64,000 nucleotides of DNA from an uncultured Pelagibacteraceae bacterium (lineage in GTDB: Bacteria > Pseudomonadota > Alphaproteobacteria > Pelagibacterales > Pelagibacteraceae), in the NCBI GenBank assembly GCA_902597335.1, contig CACJXK010000001.1:124001-188000 (forward strand), written 5' to 3'. Under the pieces are notes generated by a model, which saw only the letters and a program-made list of their open reading frames with translations, was not told where the DNA came from and ran no database searches. A program made the translations under genes and the position numbers. Shown piece after piece: positions 28,960 to 38,095 of the stretch (positions are counted from its first letter, which is position 1; every line of letters begins with the position of its first letter).

Positions 28960-30701
28960 CAGTGTTTGTTTATTTGCTTGTTGTAGAAGTTTTTATAAGT
29001 TTCAGATTTCTTTAATAGTTCTTCATGATTTCCTGAGTCTAAAACATTACCTTTATCCATTACATAAATTTTATCTGAATTCAGAATTGTCGATAGTCTA
29101 TGAGCTATAACCACTGTTGTTTTATTTAATATTAATTTATCGAGTGCTCTTTGAATTTTCTCTTCAGTTTCAGAATCCAGTGATGATGTAGCTTCGTCTA
29201 AAAGAATAATTTTGCTATCTTTCAAAAAGGCTCTTGCAATTGAAAGTCTTTGCTTTTCACCCCCAGATAATCTTACTCCATTTTCACCAATCATTGTTTG
29301 ATATTTATTCTCAAGTTTTTCAATAAAATCTAAACACATAGATTGTTCTGCGGCTTTATAAATTTCCTCTTCTGAAGCATTAGGTTTTGCATATTTGATA
29401 TTATTAAAAATTGTGTCATCAAATAGAGTTACATTTTGATCAACAATTGAAATTTCTTTTCTAAGTGAATACAAATTTACATTTTTAATATTTTGACCAT
29501 CTATTTCTAAAATTCCTGATTTTGGATCATAAATTCTTGGTATCAGACTTAATAAAGAGGACTTACCCGACCCACTTTGACCAACTAAAGCAGTCATTTT
29601 TTTTCCAGTAATCTTTATATTAATTTTATTTAATACTTTGTTTTCTTGATTTGATGAATAGTTAAAATTTATATCTTTAAACTCAATATCTCCATTTTTA
29701 AAATCAATAATTGACTTATCTTCATTCGGTTTAATTAAATTTTTATTATCAATTATTGGAAGTATTCGTTTTGCAGCTGACATACCTTGTCCAACACCCA
29801 CATTAATTGTAGCAAGTGATTTTACAGGCTGATATGCCAACATCATGGCTGCCAAAAAAGAAAAAAAATTATTTAAACTTAATTGTTCATTCATAATTAA
29901 TTTACCTGAATAAAAAATTAATATAGCGATCATTATGCCTGTAAGAATTTCCATTATTGGTGTTGCTCTGATAAATACAGTTGAAATTTTTATTGATTTT
30001 TCTTTTAAATCATTGACAAATTTTTCTGATCTTTTTTCCTCAAATTTTTCTCTTTGAAAAATTTTTATTATTTTATGATTTTTAAATATGTCTATTAAAT
30101 ATTTATTTAGATCTCCAGATTTTTCTTGAGCTTCTGTAACAACTTTACTAATCCTTTTACCTAATTTTTTTGCTGTTACCGATGCCAATGGAATCATAAT
30201 TATTGCTATTAAAGATAATCTCCAATTTTGATAAAACATCACAGTAAGAAGCCCAATTAATGTAAGACCATCTTTAAAGAAGTTTAAAAATGAAGTACTC
30301 AGCATCATCGTAATTTGATTAACATCAAAATTTAAATTTGAGATATATTTTCCTGTATGTTTATTTTCTATATATTCCGTATCAGCCTTTATGAATGAAG
30401 AGAGCATATTGATTTGTATTTTTTTTTTGACTTCCTCGGCAACGTTAATCATTAGAATTTTAGCCAAATAAAGCGAAATACCTTTAGTGGCAAAAGCTAT
30501 AATTATAAAAAACGGAATTATTAGTAATAAACTCTGATCCCTATTTAAAAATATTTTGTCGATCGCAGGATCTAGTAACCATGCGGTTGCTGATGTACTT
30601 GCTGCTACTAAAATTGAAAAAAAAACTGCTAGAAATATTTTATTCAAGAAATTTTTTGTATAATCTTTGTATAGTCTTTTTAATATTTCAATACTGTTCA
30701 T
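28959..30701 (-). CDS. msbA: Lipid A flippase, ABC transporter MsbA type
   Basis: 580 residues, a fused ABC exporter half-transporter that acts as a homodimer. Six hydrophobic helices lie in about 1-310, then a nucleotide-binding domain: Walker A VGQSGSGKSSL near residue 375, signature LSGGEKQRLSIARAF near 478, Walker B IILLDEATSSLD and the H-loop VVIAHRLST. Its position between ubiA and waaA/lpxK/lpxL supports lipid A core flipping rather than general drug export. Confidence 0.92.
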   Translation of the reverse strand: MNSIEILKRLYKDYTKNFLNKIFLAVFFSILVAASTSATAWLLDPAIDKIFLNRDQSLLLIIPFFIIIAFATKGISLYLAKILMINVAEEVKKKIQINMLSSFIKADTEYIENKHTGKYISNLNFDVNQITMMLSTSFLNFFKDGLTLIGLLTVMFYQNWRLSLIAIIMIPLASVTAKKLGKRISKVVTEAQEKSGDLNKYLIDIFKNHKIIKIFQREKFEEKRSEKFVNDLKEKSIKISTVFIRATPIMEILTGIMIAILIFYSGKLIMNEQLSLNNFFSFLAAMMLAYQPVKSLATINVGVGQGMSAAKRILPIIDNKNLIKPNEDKSIIDFKNGDIEFKDINFNYSSNQENKVLNKINIKITGKKMTALVGQSGSGKSSLLSLIPRIYDPKSGILEIDGQNIKNVNLYSLRKEISIVDQNVTLFDDTIFNNIKYAKPNASEEEIYKAAEQSMCLDFIEKLENKYQTMIGENGVRLSGGEKQRLSIARAFLKDSKIILLDEATSSLDSETEEKIQRALDKLILNKTTVVIAHRLSTILNSDKIYVMDKGNVLDSGNHEELLKKSETYKNFYNKQINKH

Positions 30702-31568
30702 TTATAATATTTTTCCCATTAAAATATTTACGAATACAAGTAATCCAAAAAAATTATTACTTTTAAATTTTTTTAGACACACTATTGGATTGGTTACATT
30801 AAGACTTTTTATTTGATAAACTATTAAGTGTAAAAAAATTACAATCAAACCTATGAAATAGAAGATTTTAAAATTCATTAGAATTCCAATCGTTATTAAT
30901 GAAAGAAAAAAAATTAAGTAACATAATGAAATAAATAGTTTTGGGTTTTTTTTAAATTTTATTGAGGTAGATTTTACTCCTATAATCTCATCGTCTTTTA
31001 TATCTTGATATCCATAAATTGTGTCGTAACCGAGTGTCCAAAATATGGCCCCCACATAAAACATAATTGGAACTATAGAAATACTGTTATTTATTGATAT
31101 CCAAGCAAGAACAAGGCCATAATTAAATGTAATACCTAAAAATAATTGGGGCCAGTAAGTAAACCTTTTCATCAAAGGATAAGTAAATGCAAGCGGCATT
31201 GATAAAAGTGCCATCGATATTGTGAATATATTAAAATTGATTAAAACTAAAAATGCCAACCCGCACAAAACTGCTGAATATATAATTCCAAGTCTAACTG
31301 AAACTTTCCCAGATGCGATTGGTCTATTTTTAGTGCGTTCAACTTTTTTGTCGAAATTTCTATCTACTATATCATTTACTATGCATCCAGCAGATCTCAT
31401 TAATATTGAACCCATTAAAAATAGAAAAGAATAAAAATAATATATTTCTAAGTCATAATTGAAATCATAAGAAATAGTTAGACCCCATAAGCAAGGCCAA
31501 AATAAAAGCATATAACCTATTGGCCTGTTTAATCTTGTAAGCTCAACGAATAATTTTAAGTTTTGCAT
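30702..31568 (-). CDS. ubiA: 4-hydroxybenzoate polyprenyltransferase
   Basis: 288 residues, about eight hydrophobic helices. Attaches the polyprenyl tail to 4-hydroxybenzoate in ubiquinone synthesis. The first Asp-rich motif is NDIVDRNFDKKVERTKNRP near residue 66, the second GYDTIYGYQDIKDDEIIGVKST near 180. The N-terminal RLNRPIGYMLLFWPCLWG is also typical. The stop codon directly abuts the msbA start. The oxidase cluster later in the window also depends on prenyl chemistry (cyoE). Confidence 0.95.
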   Translation of the reverse strand: MQNLKLFVELTRLNRPIGYMLLFWPCLWGLTISYDFNYDLEIYYFYSFLFLMGSILMRSAGCIVNDIVDRNFDKKVERTKNRPIASGKVSVRLGIIYSAVLCGLAFLVLINFNIFTISMALLSMPLAFTYPLMKRFTYWPQLFLGITFNYGLVLAWISINNSISIVPIMFYVGAIFWTLGYDTIYGYQDIKDDEIIGVKSTSIKFKKNPKLFISLCYLIFFLSLITIGILMNFKIFYFIGLIVIFLHLIVYQIKSLNVTNPIVCLKKFKSNNFFGLLVFVNILMGKIL

Positions 31569-31620
31569 AATAATTTACTTGTAAATAGCAAAGCAGAGTT
31601 TCATAATCAAATTGATTCGA

Positions 31621-32028
31621 ATGAACATAGATTACACTGTAACTGCATTAATGTTTCCAGCAATACCTCTTATAATGAGTGTTTACAGCAATAGGTTTCA
31701 CACGCTTAGTGGACTTATTAGAAAAATTCATGATGAATACGTTTTTGAAAAACACACCCCGCCAGAGTGGAAAGATCAACTTATCAACTTGAACAGTAGA
31801 ATAGGAGTATTAAAGTTTGCCATTATGTCAGCGGCATTTGGTTTTCTATTTAATATGCTTACTGTGTTTGCCCTTTATTTAGAAAGTTTAATTATTGCAA
31901 GAGTAATTTTTGGATCATGCTGTTTGTCCATGATGGTTTCAATTATTTTTTTTATAAGAGAAATACAAATTTCTGGAAAAGCTTTAAAACTTCATCTATC
32001 AGATATGGATGTACAATTTAAGGAATAA
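31621..32028 (+). CDS. DUF2721 membrane protein
   Basis: 135 residues from ATG at 31621 (an in-frame TTG three codons upstream is less likely). The opening pattern YTVTALMFPAIPLIMSVYSN and RFHTLSGLIRKIHDEY is that of DUF2721. Three hydrophobic helices lie at about 8-25, 63-85 and 92-115. Function unknown. It is divergent from ubiA and its last 11 bases overlap the convergent quinone reductase gene. Confidence 0.78.
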   Translation: MNIDYTVTALMFPAIPLIMSVYSNRFHTLSGLIRKIHDEYVFEKHTPPEWKDQLINLNSRIGVLKFAIMSAAFGFLFNMLTVFALYLESLIIARVIFGSCCLSMMVSIIFFIREIQISGKALKLHLSDMDVQFKE

Positions 32029-32989
32029 TTACTGCTGGACCGGTGATCTTTCTTCCCTCTAAGTCCTTGTGAGCTTGTACTGCATCCTCTAATTTATATT
32101 TTTTATAGATTTCAATTTTTACATTTCCTGATGAAATTTGCTTAAACAACATATTAGCAGCCTCATGTATTTCCTCACTATTTGTAAAATATTGATTCAT
32201 TGCTGGTCTTACAAAATATATACCTTTTGGTTGCAAAGATTTTGAAACAATTATTGGATCAAGTGCTCCAGATGCATTACCAAATGAAACCATGGTACCC
32301 CTTAATTTTAAACATTCAATTGATTTGTCGTAAGTTGATTTACCTACACCATCATAAACGACAGAAACACCTTTGCCATCTGTAAGTTCAATGACTTTTT
32401 TTGCAAAATCTTCTTTTGAATAGTTGATTACCTCGTCACATCCATACTTTTTTGCTATTTCTATTTTTTCCTGACTTCCAACTGTTCCAATAACTTTTAA
32501 TCCTAAACTTTTTGCCCACTGACAAAAGAATTGTCCAACACCTCCTGCTGCTGCGTGAAATAAAACTGTTTCTCCCTTTTTTGGAACATATGTTTTGTGC
32601 AATAAATAAAAAGTTGTCATACCTTTTGTCATAGCACTCGATATAATTTCTAAATCAATATTATCTGGAACTTTAACAATATTTTTTGAAGGGTAATTTC
32701 TGTGAGTTGAATAAGAACCCAATGGAGCTGCAGCATAAGCAACTTTATCTCCAACCGAAAAATTAGAGACATTTGAACCTATTTCTTTAATTATACCTGC
32801 CGCTTCCAAACCAATTCCTGTAGGAAGTTGAAGAGGGTATAAACCTGATCTATGATAAGTGTCTATATAGTTTAATCCAATTGACACATGTTCTATCTTA
32901 ACCTCATCAGCACCTGGTTTATCTAAAGTAATTTCCTCTAACTCTAGAACTTCAGGACCACCTGTATTTGTTACTTTAATTGATTTCAT
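32018..32989 (-). CDS. qor: NADPH:quinone reductase-like medium-chain dehydrogenase
   Basis: 323 residues. Zinc-independent MDR enzyme reducing quinones or enones with NADPH. The N-terminal GroES-like domain contains IGLNYIDTYHRSGLYPLQ. The Rossmann domain begins HAAAGGVGQFFCQWAKSLG near residue 145, then DGVGKSTYDKSIECL. The catalytic-zinc ligands of alcohol dehydrogenases are absent. Qor/zeta-crystallin is the closest subgroup; the true substrate is unknown. Pirin, DoxX and HAD genes follow upstream in the same direction, suggesting a small stress or redox unit. Confidence 0.88.
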   Translation of the reverse strand: MKSIKVTNTGGPEVLELEEITLDKPGADEVKIEHVSIGLNYIDTYHRSGLYPLQLPTGIGLEAAGIIKEIGSNVSNFSVGDKVAYAAAPLGSYSTHRNYPSKNIVKVPDNIDLEIISSAMTKGMTTFYLLHKTYVPKKGETVLFHAAAGGVGQFFCQWAKSLGLKVIGTVGSQEKIEIAKKYGCDEVINYSKEDFAKKVIELTDGKGVSVVYDGVGKSTYDKSIECLKLRGTMVSFGNASGALDPIIVSKSLQPKGIYFVRPAMNQYFTNSEEIHEAANMLFKQISSGNVKIEIYKKYKLEDAVQAHKDLEGRKITGPAVIIP

Positions 32990-33005
32990 TTTTACAAAAG
33001 TAATT

Positions 33006-33842
33006 TTATTTTACAAATGTACCTTTATGATAATCCTCGACTGCTTGCAAGATTTCTTGTTTAGTATTCATGACAAAAGGGCCACCTCTTGCAATTTGTT
33101 CGCCTATTGGTTTTCCAGCAATCAGAAGGAACTTAGCATTAGTTGAGCCATAAACCTTAAGTTTCTCACCCATTTTTAAAAGAATAAGTTTTGAATTTTC
33201 AATTTTTTGATGCTGTTGATTCCCAATTTTTATTTCTCCTTTAATTAAATAGATAAATGAATTGTGAGTTGAGGGTAAATCAAAATTGAACTCTTTATCT
33301 TTATTTAATTCAATATCAAAATAAATAGGTTCAACATTATGTTTTTTTATAGGTCCCTCAGCTTTTCTAAATTTACCAGCTATGACTTTGACTATTTTTT
33401 CTTCATCTAGGTGAGTTTGCATCTGATCAGCATCTATGTAGATGTAGCTAGGTTTACTCATTTTTAATTTAGCTGGCATATTGATCCATAATTGAAATCC
33501 ATGTAACCTACCTTCTTTCATTGCAGGCATCTCAGAGTGAATTATTCCGCTTCCTGTCTTCATCCATTGAACATCTCCTGCAGTCATTCTACCTTCACCA
33601 CCTGTACTATCTTTGTGCTCAAAGTCTCCAGCCAACATATATGTTACTGTTTCTATGCCTCGATGAGGATGAGGCGGAAAACCAGCTATATAATCTTCAC
33701 TATTTTCTGATCCGAATTCATCTAACATTAAAAATGGATCAAAGTAATTAGGCTCTACACCAATGCTTCTTTTTAATTTTACCCCAGCACCGTCAGATGC
33801 TGGTATAGGTTCGATAATTTGTTTAACTTCAATATTTGACAT
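33006..33842 (-). CDS. Pirin-family bicupin protein
   Basis: 278 residues. The N-terminal cupin carries the metal-binding signature FPPHPHRGIETVTYML near residue 55 (His ligands) followed by HKDSTGGEGRMTAGDVQWM and GSGIIHSEMP with further His/Glu ligands. The C-terminal pirin domain ends GGPFVMNTKQEI. Pirins act as quercetinase-like dioxygenases or metal-dependent regulators; activity here is unknown. It is one base from the DoxX gene and 16 from qor. Confidence 0.9.
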   Translation of the reverse strand: MSNIEVKQIIEPIPASDGAGVKLKRSIGVEPNYFDPFLMLDEFGSENSEDYIAGFPPHPHRGIETVTYMLAGDFEHKDSTGGEGRMTAGDVQWMKTGSGIIHSEMPAMKEGRLHGFQLWINMPAKLKMSKPSYIYIDADQMQTHLDEEKIVKVIAGKFRKAEGPIKKHNVEPIYFDIELNKDKEFNFDLPSTHNSFIYLIKGEIKIGNQQHQKIENSKLILLKMGEKLKVYGSTNAKFLLIAGKPIGEQIARGGPFVMNTKQEILQAVEDYHKGTFVK

Positions 33843-33843
33843 T

Positions 33844-34221
33844 TTATTTTAAGAATTTTTTATCTAAGCTAAAATCTTTAGTTCCATTTATGAAAATAAA
33901 TAAAAACCCACCTGCTAAAGCTATATTTTTCAAAAATGATCCAAGTTGCATTTGGTCAGAAAAATCGTTGTGAAATATTACAGCTGTTGCAATACAGAAT
34001 AAACTTAATAAACCAGCGGATATTTTTGCCTTATATCCTAGTATAATTAATATTGGTGCAATTATCTCAAGTATTATTGCTGGAATAATTAAAATTCCAG
34101 GCAATCCAAAGCTCTCCATCCACTCAATAGTTCCATCATAATTACCAATTTTAAAAAAACCATTGAGAAGGAACAATGCTGAAATTAAAATTCTTGCGAT
34201 GAGATCTAGAATATTTGTCAT
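33844..34221 (-). CDS. DoxX-family membrane protein
   Basis: 125 residues, four hydrophobic helices. The opening LIARILISALFLLNGFFKIGNYDGTI and the middle IPAIILEIIAPILIILGYK match the DoxX/YphA family, small integral membrane proteins linked to oxidative stress in some bacteria. It starts after the HAD gene and ends one base before the pirin start, so cotranscription is likely. No catalytic residues can be assigned. Confidence 0.85.
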   Translation of the reverse strand: MTNILDLIARILISALFLLNGFFKIGNYDGTIEWMESFGLPGILIIPAIILEIIAPILIILGYKAKISAGLLSLFCIATAVIFHNDFSDQMQLGSFLKNIALAGGFLFIFINGTKDFSLDKKFLK

Positions 34222-34242
34222 AGTAATAAAGTAGTATCTTGC

Positions 34243-34905
34243 CTAAACAATATCAAGCAACTGTTTAAGATTATTTATTTCATTTTTTGGTGTGTAATCT
34301 AAATTATCAAAAATTGCATTGTTTCTATTGACCCAAATTGCGTTAAAACCATAATTGCCACCCCCAGAAACGTCCCAAGTATTTGCGCTTAAAAAAGCAA
34401 CTTCCTTCTCTTTAATGTTATATTTTTTAATTGGCAAATCGTAAACTTTTGAACTTGGTTTAAAAATACTTACTTCTTCTACAGACATAATATCATCAAA
34501 AATATCATTGAGATTATTTCTATTCACTAATTCATCAAGAAGAGTAGGGGTGCCGTTTGAAAGTATTGAAAGTTTATAATTTTTTTCTCTCAATAATTTC
34601 AGAGTTTCTTTTACTTCAGGGTATGGAGATAAAATTTTGTAAAGATCCAACAATTCAGTTCTCATATCTGGATTAATATTGAAAACTTTCATTGATTTAT
34701 CTAGGCTATCTTCTGTTACTTTCCAAAAATCTTTATGCCTGCTCATTAAACTTCTAAGCCAAGTGTATTCTAACTGAGTAGTCCTCCAATAATTTGAGAA
34801 ATTTTCCCATTTAATACCAATTTTATCTTTACACTTTTCAGCTGCAGAATTTACGTCAAATAGAGTTCCATATGCATCGAAAATTATTGCTTTAATATTT
34901 TTCAT
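34243..34905 (-). CDS. Haloacid dehalogenase, type II
   Basis: 220 residues. L-2-haloacid dehalogenase subgroup of the HAD fold: nucleophile Asp in IIFDAYGTLFDVNSA (residues 6-20), LSNGTP near 115, Lys in FKPSSKVYDLP near 150, and SANTWDVSGGGNYGF near 174 where the type II family has its Asp and Asn. The conserved Arg in the WRTTQLEYTW segment also fits. Actual dehalogenation is not proven by sequence; a general phosphatase role is the alternative. Confidence 0.85.
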   Translation of the reverse strand: MKNIKAIIFDAYGTLFDVNSAAEKCKDKIGIKWENFSNYWRTTQLEYTWLRSLMSRHKDFWKVTEDSLDKSMKVFNINPDMRTELLDLYKILSPYPEVKETLKLLREKNYKLSILSNGTPTLLDELVNRNNLNDIFDDIMSVEEVSIFKPSSKVYDLPIKKYNIKEKEVAFLSANTWDVSGGGNYGFNAIWVNRNNAIFDNLDYTPKNEINNLKQLLDIV

Positions 34906-34921
34906 AAATTACTTTCTTAAT

Positions 34922-35632
34922 ATGAGTAATATTAGAATATTTTTCTCTGAAAGTTTATCTCTTAATTTAACTTCTTCACTTGCTAAACCACAATCACATT
35001 ATTTGACGAAAGTCATGCGAGTGAAAATTGGAGAAAATTTTTCTTTATTTAATAAAACTGGTGAATGGTTAGCCAAAATAGACAACATTTATGATGGAAA
35101 GGTAGAATTTAGCATTAAGGAACAATTAAGAAGAAAAGAAAATTCCCTGGATATTTGGTTAGCATTTTCACCTATTAAATCAAATTATTCAAATTTTATG
35201 ATTCAGAAAGCTACAGAATTAGGAGTTACAAAATTTTTCCCTATAATTTTTGATAGGACAATTGTAAGAAAAATTAATTCTGAAAGATTGGAAAAAATAA
35301 TAATAGAGGCAACAGAACAGTCAAATAGATTGAACCCCCCGTATTTAGAAAAAACTCAAAATTTGAAAACTTTTTTAGAGAAAAATCAAAGTACAATGGA
35401 TTTAATATTTACAGATCTTAATTCTAAAAACAAAAAAATTGAAGTAAATAAAAAAAGCAAAAAACCTTTGTGTATTATAATCGGACCCGAGGGAGATTTT
35501 TCTGAGAAGGAAAGAGAGGATATTTTAAATTTTAAAGATGTAAAATCAGTAAAGATCAATGACAATATATTGAGGTCAGAGACAGCAGTTATATCTTCAA
35601 TATCAATTCTTAATTATATCTTAAATCTATAA
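34922..35632 (+). CDS. rsmE: 16S rRNA (uracil1498-N3)-methyltransferase
   Basis: 236 residues. SPOUT-class enzyme methylating U1498 of 16S rRNA. An N-terminal PUA-like domain (HYLTKVMRVKIGENFSLF) is followed by the trefoil-knot domain with QKATELGVTKFFPI, ATEQSNRLNPP, IIGPEGDFSEKE and LRSETAVISSISIL, all family signatures. It is divergent from the HAD gene (16 bases) and overlaps the convergent SCO1 gene by 6. Confidence 0.95.
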   Translation: MSNIRIFFSESLSLNLTSSLAKPQSHYLTKVMRVKIGENFSLFNKTGEWLAKIDNIYDGKVEFSIKEQLRRKENSLDIWLAFSPIKSNYSNFMIQKATELGVTKFFPIIFDRTIVRKINSERLEKIIIEATEQSNRLNPPYLEKTQNLKTFLEKNQSTMDLIFTDLNSKNKKIEVNKKSKKPLCIIIGPEGDFSEKEREDILNFKDVKSVKINDNILRSETAVISSISILNYILNL

Positions 35633-36214
35633 ATATTTATTTATCAATTTGATAGATTTTTTAATGTCGTCTCTGTGAGAAATCTTGGCAATATATTTTC
35701 CATCTTTTAAAAGTATTACAGGTGAACTATGATCAATATTATAATCACCATTTTCAAAAAATATTTTTTGGCTAATTATTCCCCAAGATTGTGAAAGTAA
35801 AAAAATTTCGCCTGGATCTCCAGTAATTCCAACAAATTTATTATCAAAATTGCTAAGATAATCTTTTACTACTTCAGGAGTATCTCTTTTAGGATCAACG
35901 CTAATAAAAAATACTTTTATATTTTTTTTTTTATTTTTCTTAATTCTATTCATAACTATATCCATTTTATTCAATGTCATTGGACATATGTCAGGACAAT
36001 TTGTAAAACCAAAAAAAATTGCAGTCAAAGGTCCGTTAAAGGACTCTTGAGTTATTATATTATTGTTCATATCTTTAAGCTCAAAATCTGAGCCCTTGAA
36101 TGCTGCGACTGATTGATCTTTTTGTTCTTTCATTGATAAAAAGACAGGAAGCATTAAAAATAAGAATATAGTTAAGCATCCTGTTAATACTGCAATGGAG
36201 GTTTTTAATTTCAT
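35627..36214 (-). CDS. SCO1/SenC copper chaperone for cytochrome c oxidase
   Basis: 195 residues. An N-terminal membrane anchor (about 5-27) places the thioredoxin-fold domain in the periplasm. The Cu-binding CPDICP (C73, C77) follows FFGFTNC, and the third ligand is His in NIDHSSPVILL near 162. It delivers copper to the CuA site of subunit II, whose gene lies 1 kb away. It is divergent from the first subunit III-like gene, with 36 bases between start codons. Confidence 0.93.
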   Translation of the reverse strand: MKLKTSIAVLTGCLTIFLFLMLPVFLSMKEQKDQSVAAFKGSDFELKDMNNNIITQESFNGPLTAIFFGFTNCPDICPMTLNKMDIVMNRIKKNKKKNIKVFFISVDPKRDTPEVVKDYLSNFDNKFVGITGDPGEIFLLSQSWGIISQKIFFENGDYNIDHSSPVILLKDGKYIAKISHRDDIKKSIKLINKYL

Positions 36215-36250
36215 TATTGTAAAATTATATATTCGGACTATATAAATAAT

Positions 36251-36928
36251 ATGTCTCTGATAAAGAAATTATTTGGCGCATTAACTGAGAAACCTTGGGA
36301 ACAAAACCAAGCAGTTATAGACAGTGGCCACTCAGGCAAAACATTTGAAATATCAAATCAAATGTCAGCAGTAATAATCATATTTGGAGTGAGCACAACT
36401 TTATTTAGTTTAATTTTCACTGGTTACCTTTACTCACTTCCACCTGAACAGGACACAACTTTTATTCTTAAAACAAATTTACTTTGGATAAATACATTAG
36501 TTTTAATTTTAGTAACAATATTTTTTAATAAGATAAGTAAAGATTTAAAAAATGGAATTACAAGTTCAATTAAAAAGAATTTAATTTATGTTGGTGGACT
36601 AAGTTATATATTTTTATTCCTTCAATTAGCTCTGTGGTATCAATTAATGCAAACTGGAAATTTTGTTTCAACTAATACTTATTTCTCATCTTATTACTTC
36701 TTCACTGCGTTGCATGGTATACATTTGTTAGGAGGACTTTTTTTCTGGGGTAAAGTAAGTTCAAGAATTTTTAAATCAGAGGAGAGTGAATACAAAAAAG
36801 AAGAGAAAAGTATAAATGCCCTTTCTTTATACTGGTTATTTTTATTTATTGTTTGGTTAGTATTTTTTACAATAATGTTTGCTTACAATGATACTGTAAT
36901 TGAATTTTGTAAATCTTTGATTGCTTAG
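36251..36928 (+). CDS. Cytochrome c oxidase subunit III-like protein (first copy)
   Basis: 225 residues, five hydrophobic helices after a polar 30-residue N-terminus that starts MSLIKKLFGALTEKPWEQN. The segment FTALHGIHLLGGLFFWG carries the HGxHxxxG signature of subunit III. It is a distant paralog of the second subunit III gene 3.7 kb downstream, which lies in the normal coxB-coxA-coxC order. Whether it replaces or adds to the canonical subunit, or belongs to another terminal oxidase, cannot be told. It is placed next to the SCO1 gene. Confidence 0.8.
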   Translation: MSLIKKLFGALTEKPWEQNQAVIDSGHSGKTFEISNQMSAVIIIFGVSTTLFSLIFTGYLYSLPPEQDTTFILKTNLLWINTLVLILVTIFFNKISKDLKNGITSSIKKNLIYVGGLSYIFLFLQLALWYQLMQTGNFVSTNTYFSSYYFFTALHGIHLLGGLFFWGKVSSRIFKSEESEYKKEEKSINALSLYWLFLFIVWLVFFTIMFAYNDTVIEFCKSLIA

Positions 36929-36935
36929 ATTAATT

Positions 36936-37127
36936 TTAAAGAAATAAAACTAACACAGATCCAAACACTGCAATAATTATTAGCAAAATGTTTACTGATC
37001 TAAGATATTTCTTCGTTTCAGGTTTAGCCTCTCCTTTTGAAAATCTTCCAGCTCCTAAAGAAATTACAAAATAGAATGCTAGAACTAAGACAAGTATTGT
37101 TATTAAAATGCCTAATTTACCGAACAT
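36936..37127 (-). CDS. Two-helix small membrane protein, HIG1-like layout
   Basis: 63 residues: hydrophobic helix at about 5-26, a polar loop GAGRFSKGEAKPETKKYLRS, and a second helix at about 46-63. Not confidently recognised. The layout resembles the HIG1-type proteins that associate with cytochrome c oxidase, and it sits inside the oxidase cluster, but the diagnostic residues are weak. Its start codon is 87 bases from that of coxB, in the opposite direction, with a palindrome between them. Confidence 0.62.
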   Translation of the reverse strand: MFGKLGILITILVLVLAFYFVISLGAGRFSKGEAKPETKKYLRSVNILLIIIAVFGSVLVLFL

Positions 37128-37163
37128 AAATATATTGATTATATTAGTATAATTAATATGTTT

Positions 37164-37180
37164 TATGACATTTTGTCATA
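37164..37180. promoter_or_regulatory. 17-bp palindrome upstream of coxB
   Basis: TATGACA-TTT-TGTCATA is a perfect dyad 34 bases before the coxB start codon and 36 bases before the divergent small membrane gene. Its sequence and 3-base spacer look like a dimeric operator rather than a terminator, as there is no T tract. It is not the FNR/CRP consensus. The binding factor is unknown. Confidence 0.5.
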
Positions 37181-37214
37181 GGTATTTATAAAATTATTAT
37201 TCTATACAGGCATT

Positions 37215-38051
37215 ATGCATGCAGGAATTATATTTTTACTAGTCATCATCGGATCGATACTATTTCATATCTTTACACCTTGGTATTGGACAGACATAGC
37301 ATCTAATTGGAAAGGAATGGATGATACAATCACACTTACTTTCTGGGTAGGTGGAGGAGTTTTCGTAGCTGTTTGTCTATTCATGATTTATTGCGTTTTT
37401 AGATACCAACATAAAGAGGGTAGAAGAGCAGAATATAAACCTGAAGACAAAAAATTAGAAAAAATTTTAACATGGGCAACAACATTAGGAGTTGCTGCTC
37501 TGTTAGCGCCTGGACTTATAATTTGGAATCAATATGTAAATGTTCCAAAAAATGCAATCGAAGTTGATGTAATGGCATGGCAGTGGGGATGGCAGTACAG
37601 ATTACCAGGTAAAGATGGAAAATTAGGAACAACTCAAGTCAGGAACATCGCTGATAATAATCCGTTTGGCATCAATCCAGATGATCCATTTGGTAAAGAT
37701 GACATAATGGTAGAAAGTGATGTAATAAATTTAGAAAATAATAGACCTGTAAAAATTTTATTAAGATCTGTAGATGTACTTCATAACTGGTATGTACCTC
37801 AGTTCAGGGCAAAAATGGATGCTGTCCCTGGTACCGTGACTTTTTATTGGTTTGAACCTAATAAAGTTGGAGAATATGAAGTTTTATGTGCAGAGTATTG
37901 CGGAGTTGGACACTATGCTATGAGAGGTGGTGTTGAAGTTCAGGATAAAGCTGATTACGAAGCTTGGTTAGGAGAACAAGAAACTTTTGAGCAATTATCT
38001 GCTAGATATGAAAAATTAAACGTAGATGGGAACAAATTAGCTAAAAAATAA
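37215..38051 (+). CDS. coxB: Cytochrome c oxidase subunit II
   Basis: 278 residues. Two N-terminal membrane helices (about 2-20 and 40-65) and a periplasmic cupredoxin domain. The CuA ligands are complete: His in LHNWYVPQF and the CAEYCGVGHYAM motif near residue 224. The electron-entry tryptophans lie in MAWQWGWQY near 120. There is no fused c-type haem domain. This CuA site identifies a cytochrome c, not a quinol, oxidase. It is followed by coxA after 44 bases. Confidence 0.95.
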   Translation: MHAGIIFLLVIIGSILFHIFTPWYWTDIASNWKGMDDTITLTFWVGGGVFVAVCLFMIYCVFRYQHKEGRRAEYKPEDKKLEKILTWATTLGVAALLAPGLIIWNQYVNVPKNAIEVDVMAWQWGWQYRLPGKDGKLGTTQVRNIADNNPFGINPDDPFGKDDIMVESDVINLENNRPVKILLRSVDVLHNWYVPQFRAKMDAVPGTVTFYWFEPNKVGEYEVLCAEYCGVGHYAMRGGVEVQDKADYEAWLGEQETFEQLSARYEKLNVDGNKLAKK

Positions 38052-38095
38052 CAATTTAATAATTAAAAAAAATATATATATAAAGGATAAAAAAT

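Noticed and set aside
31612-31620. TTG start for the DUF2721 gene
   Set aside because: An ATG three codons later matches the family start better.
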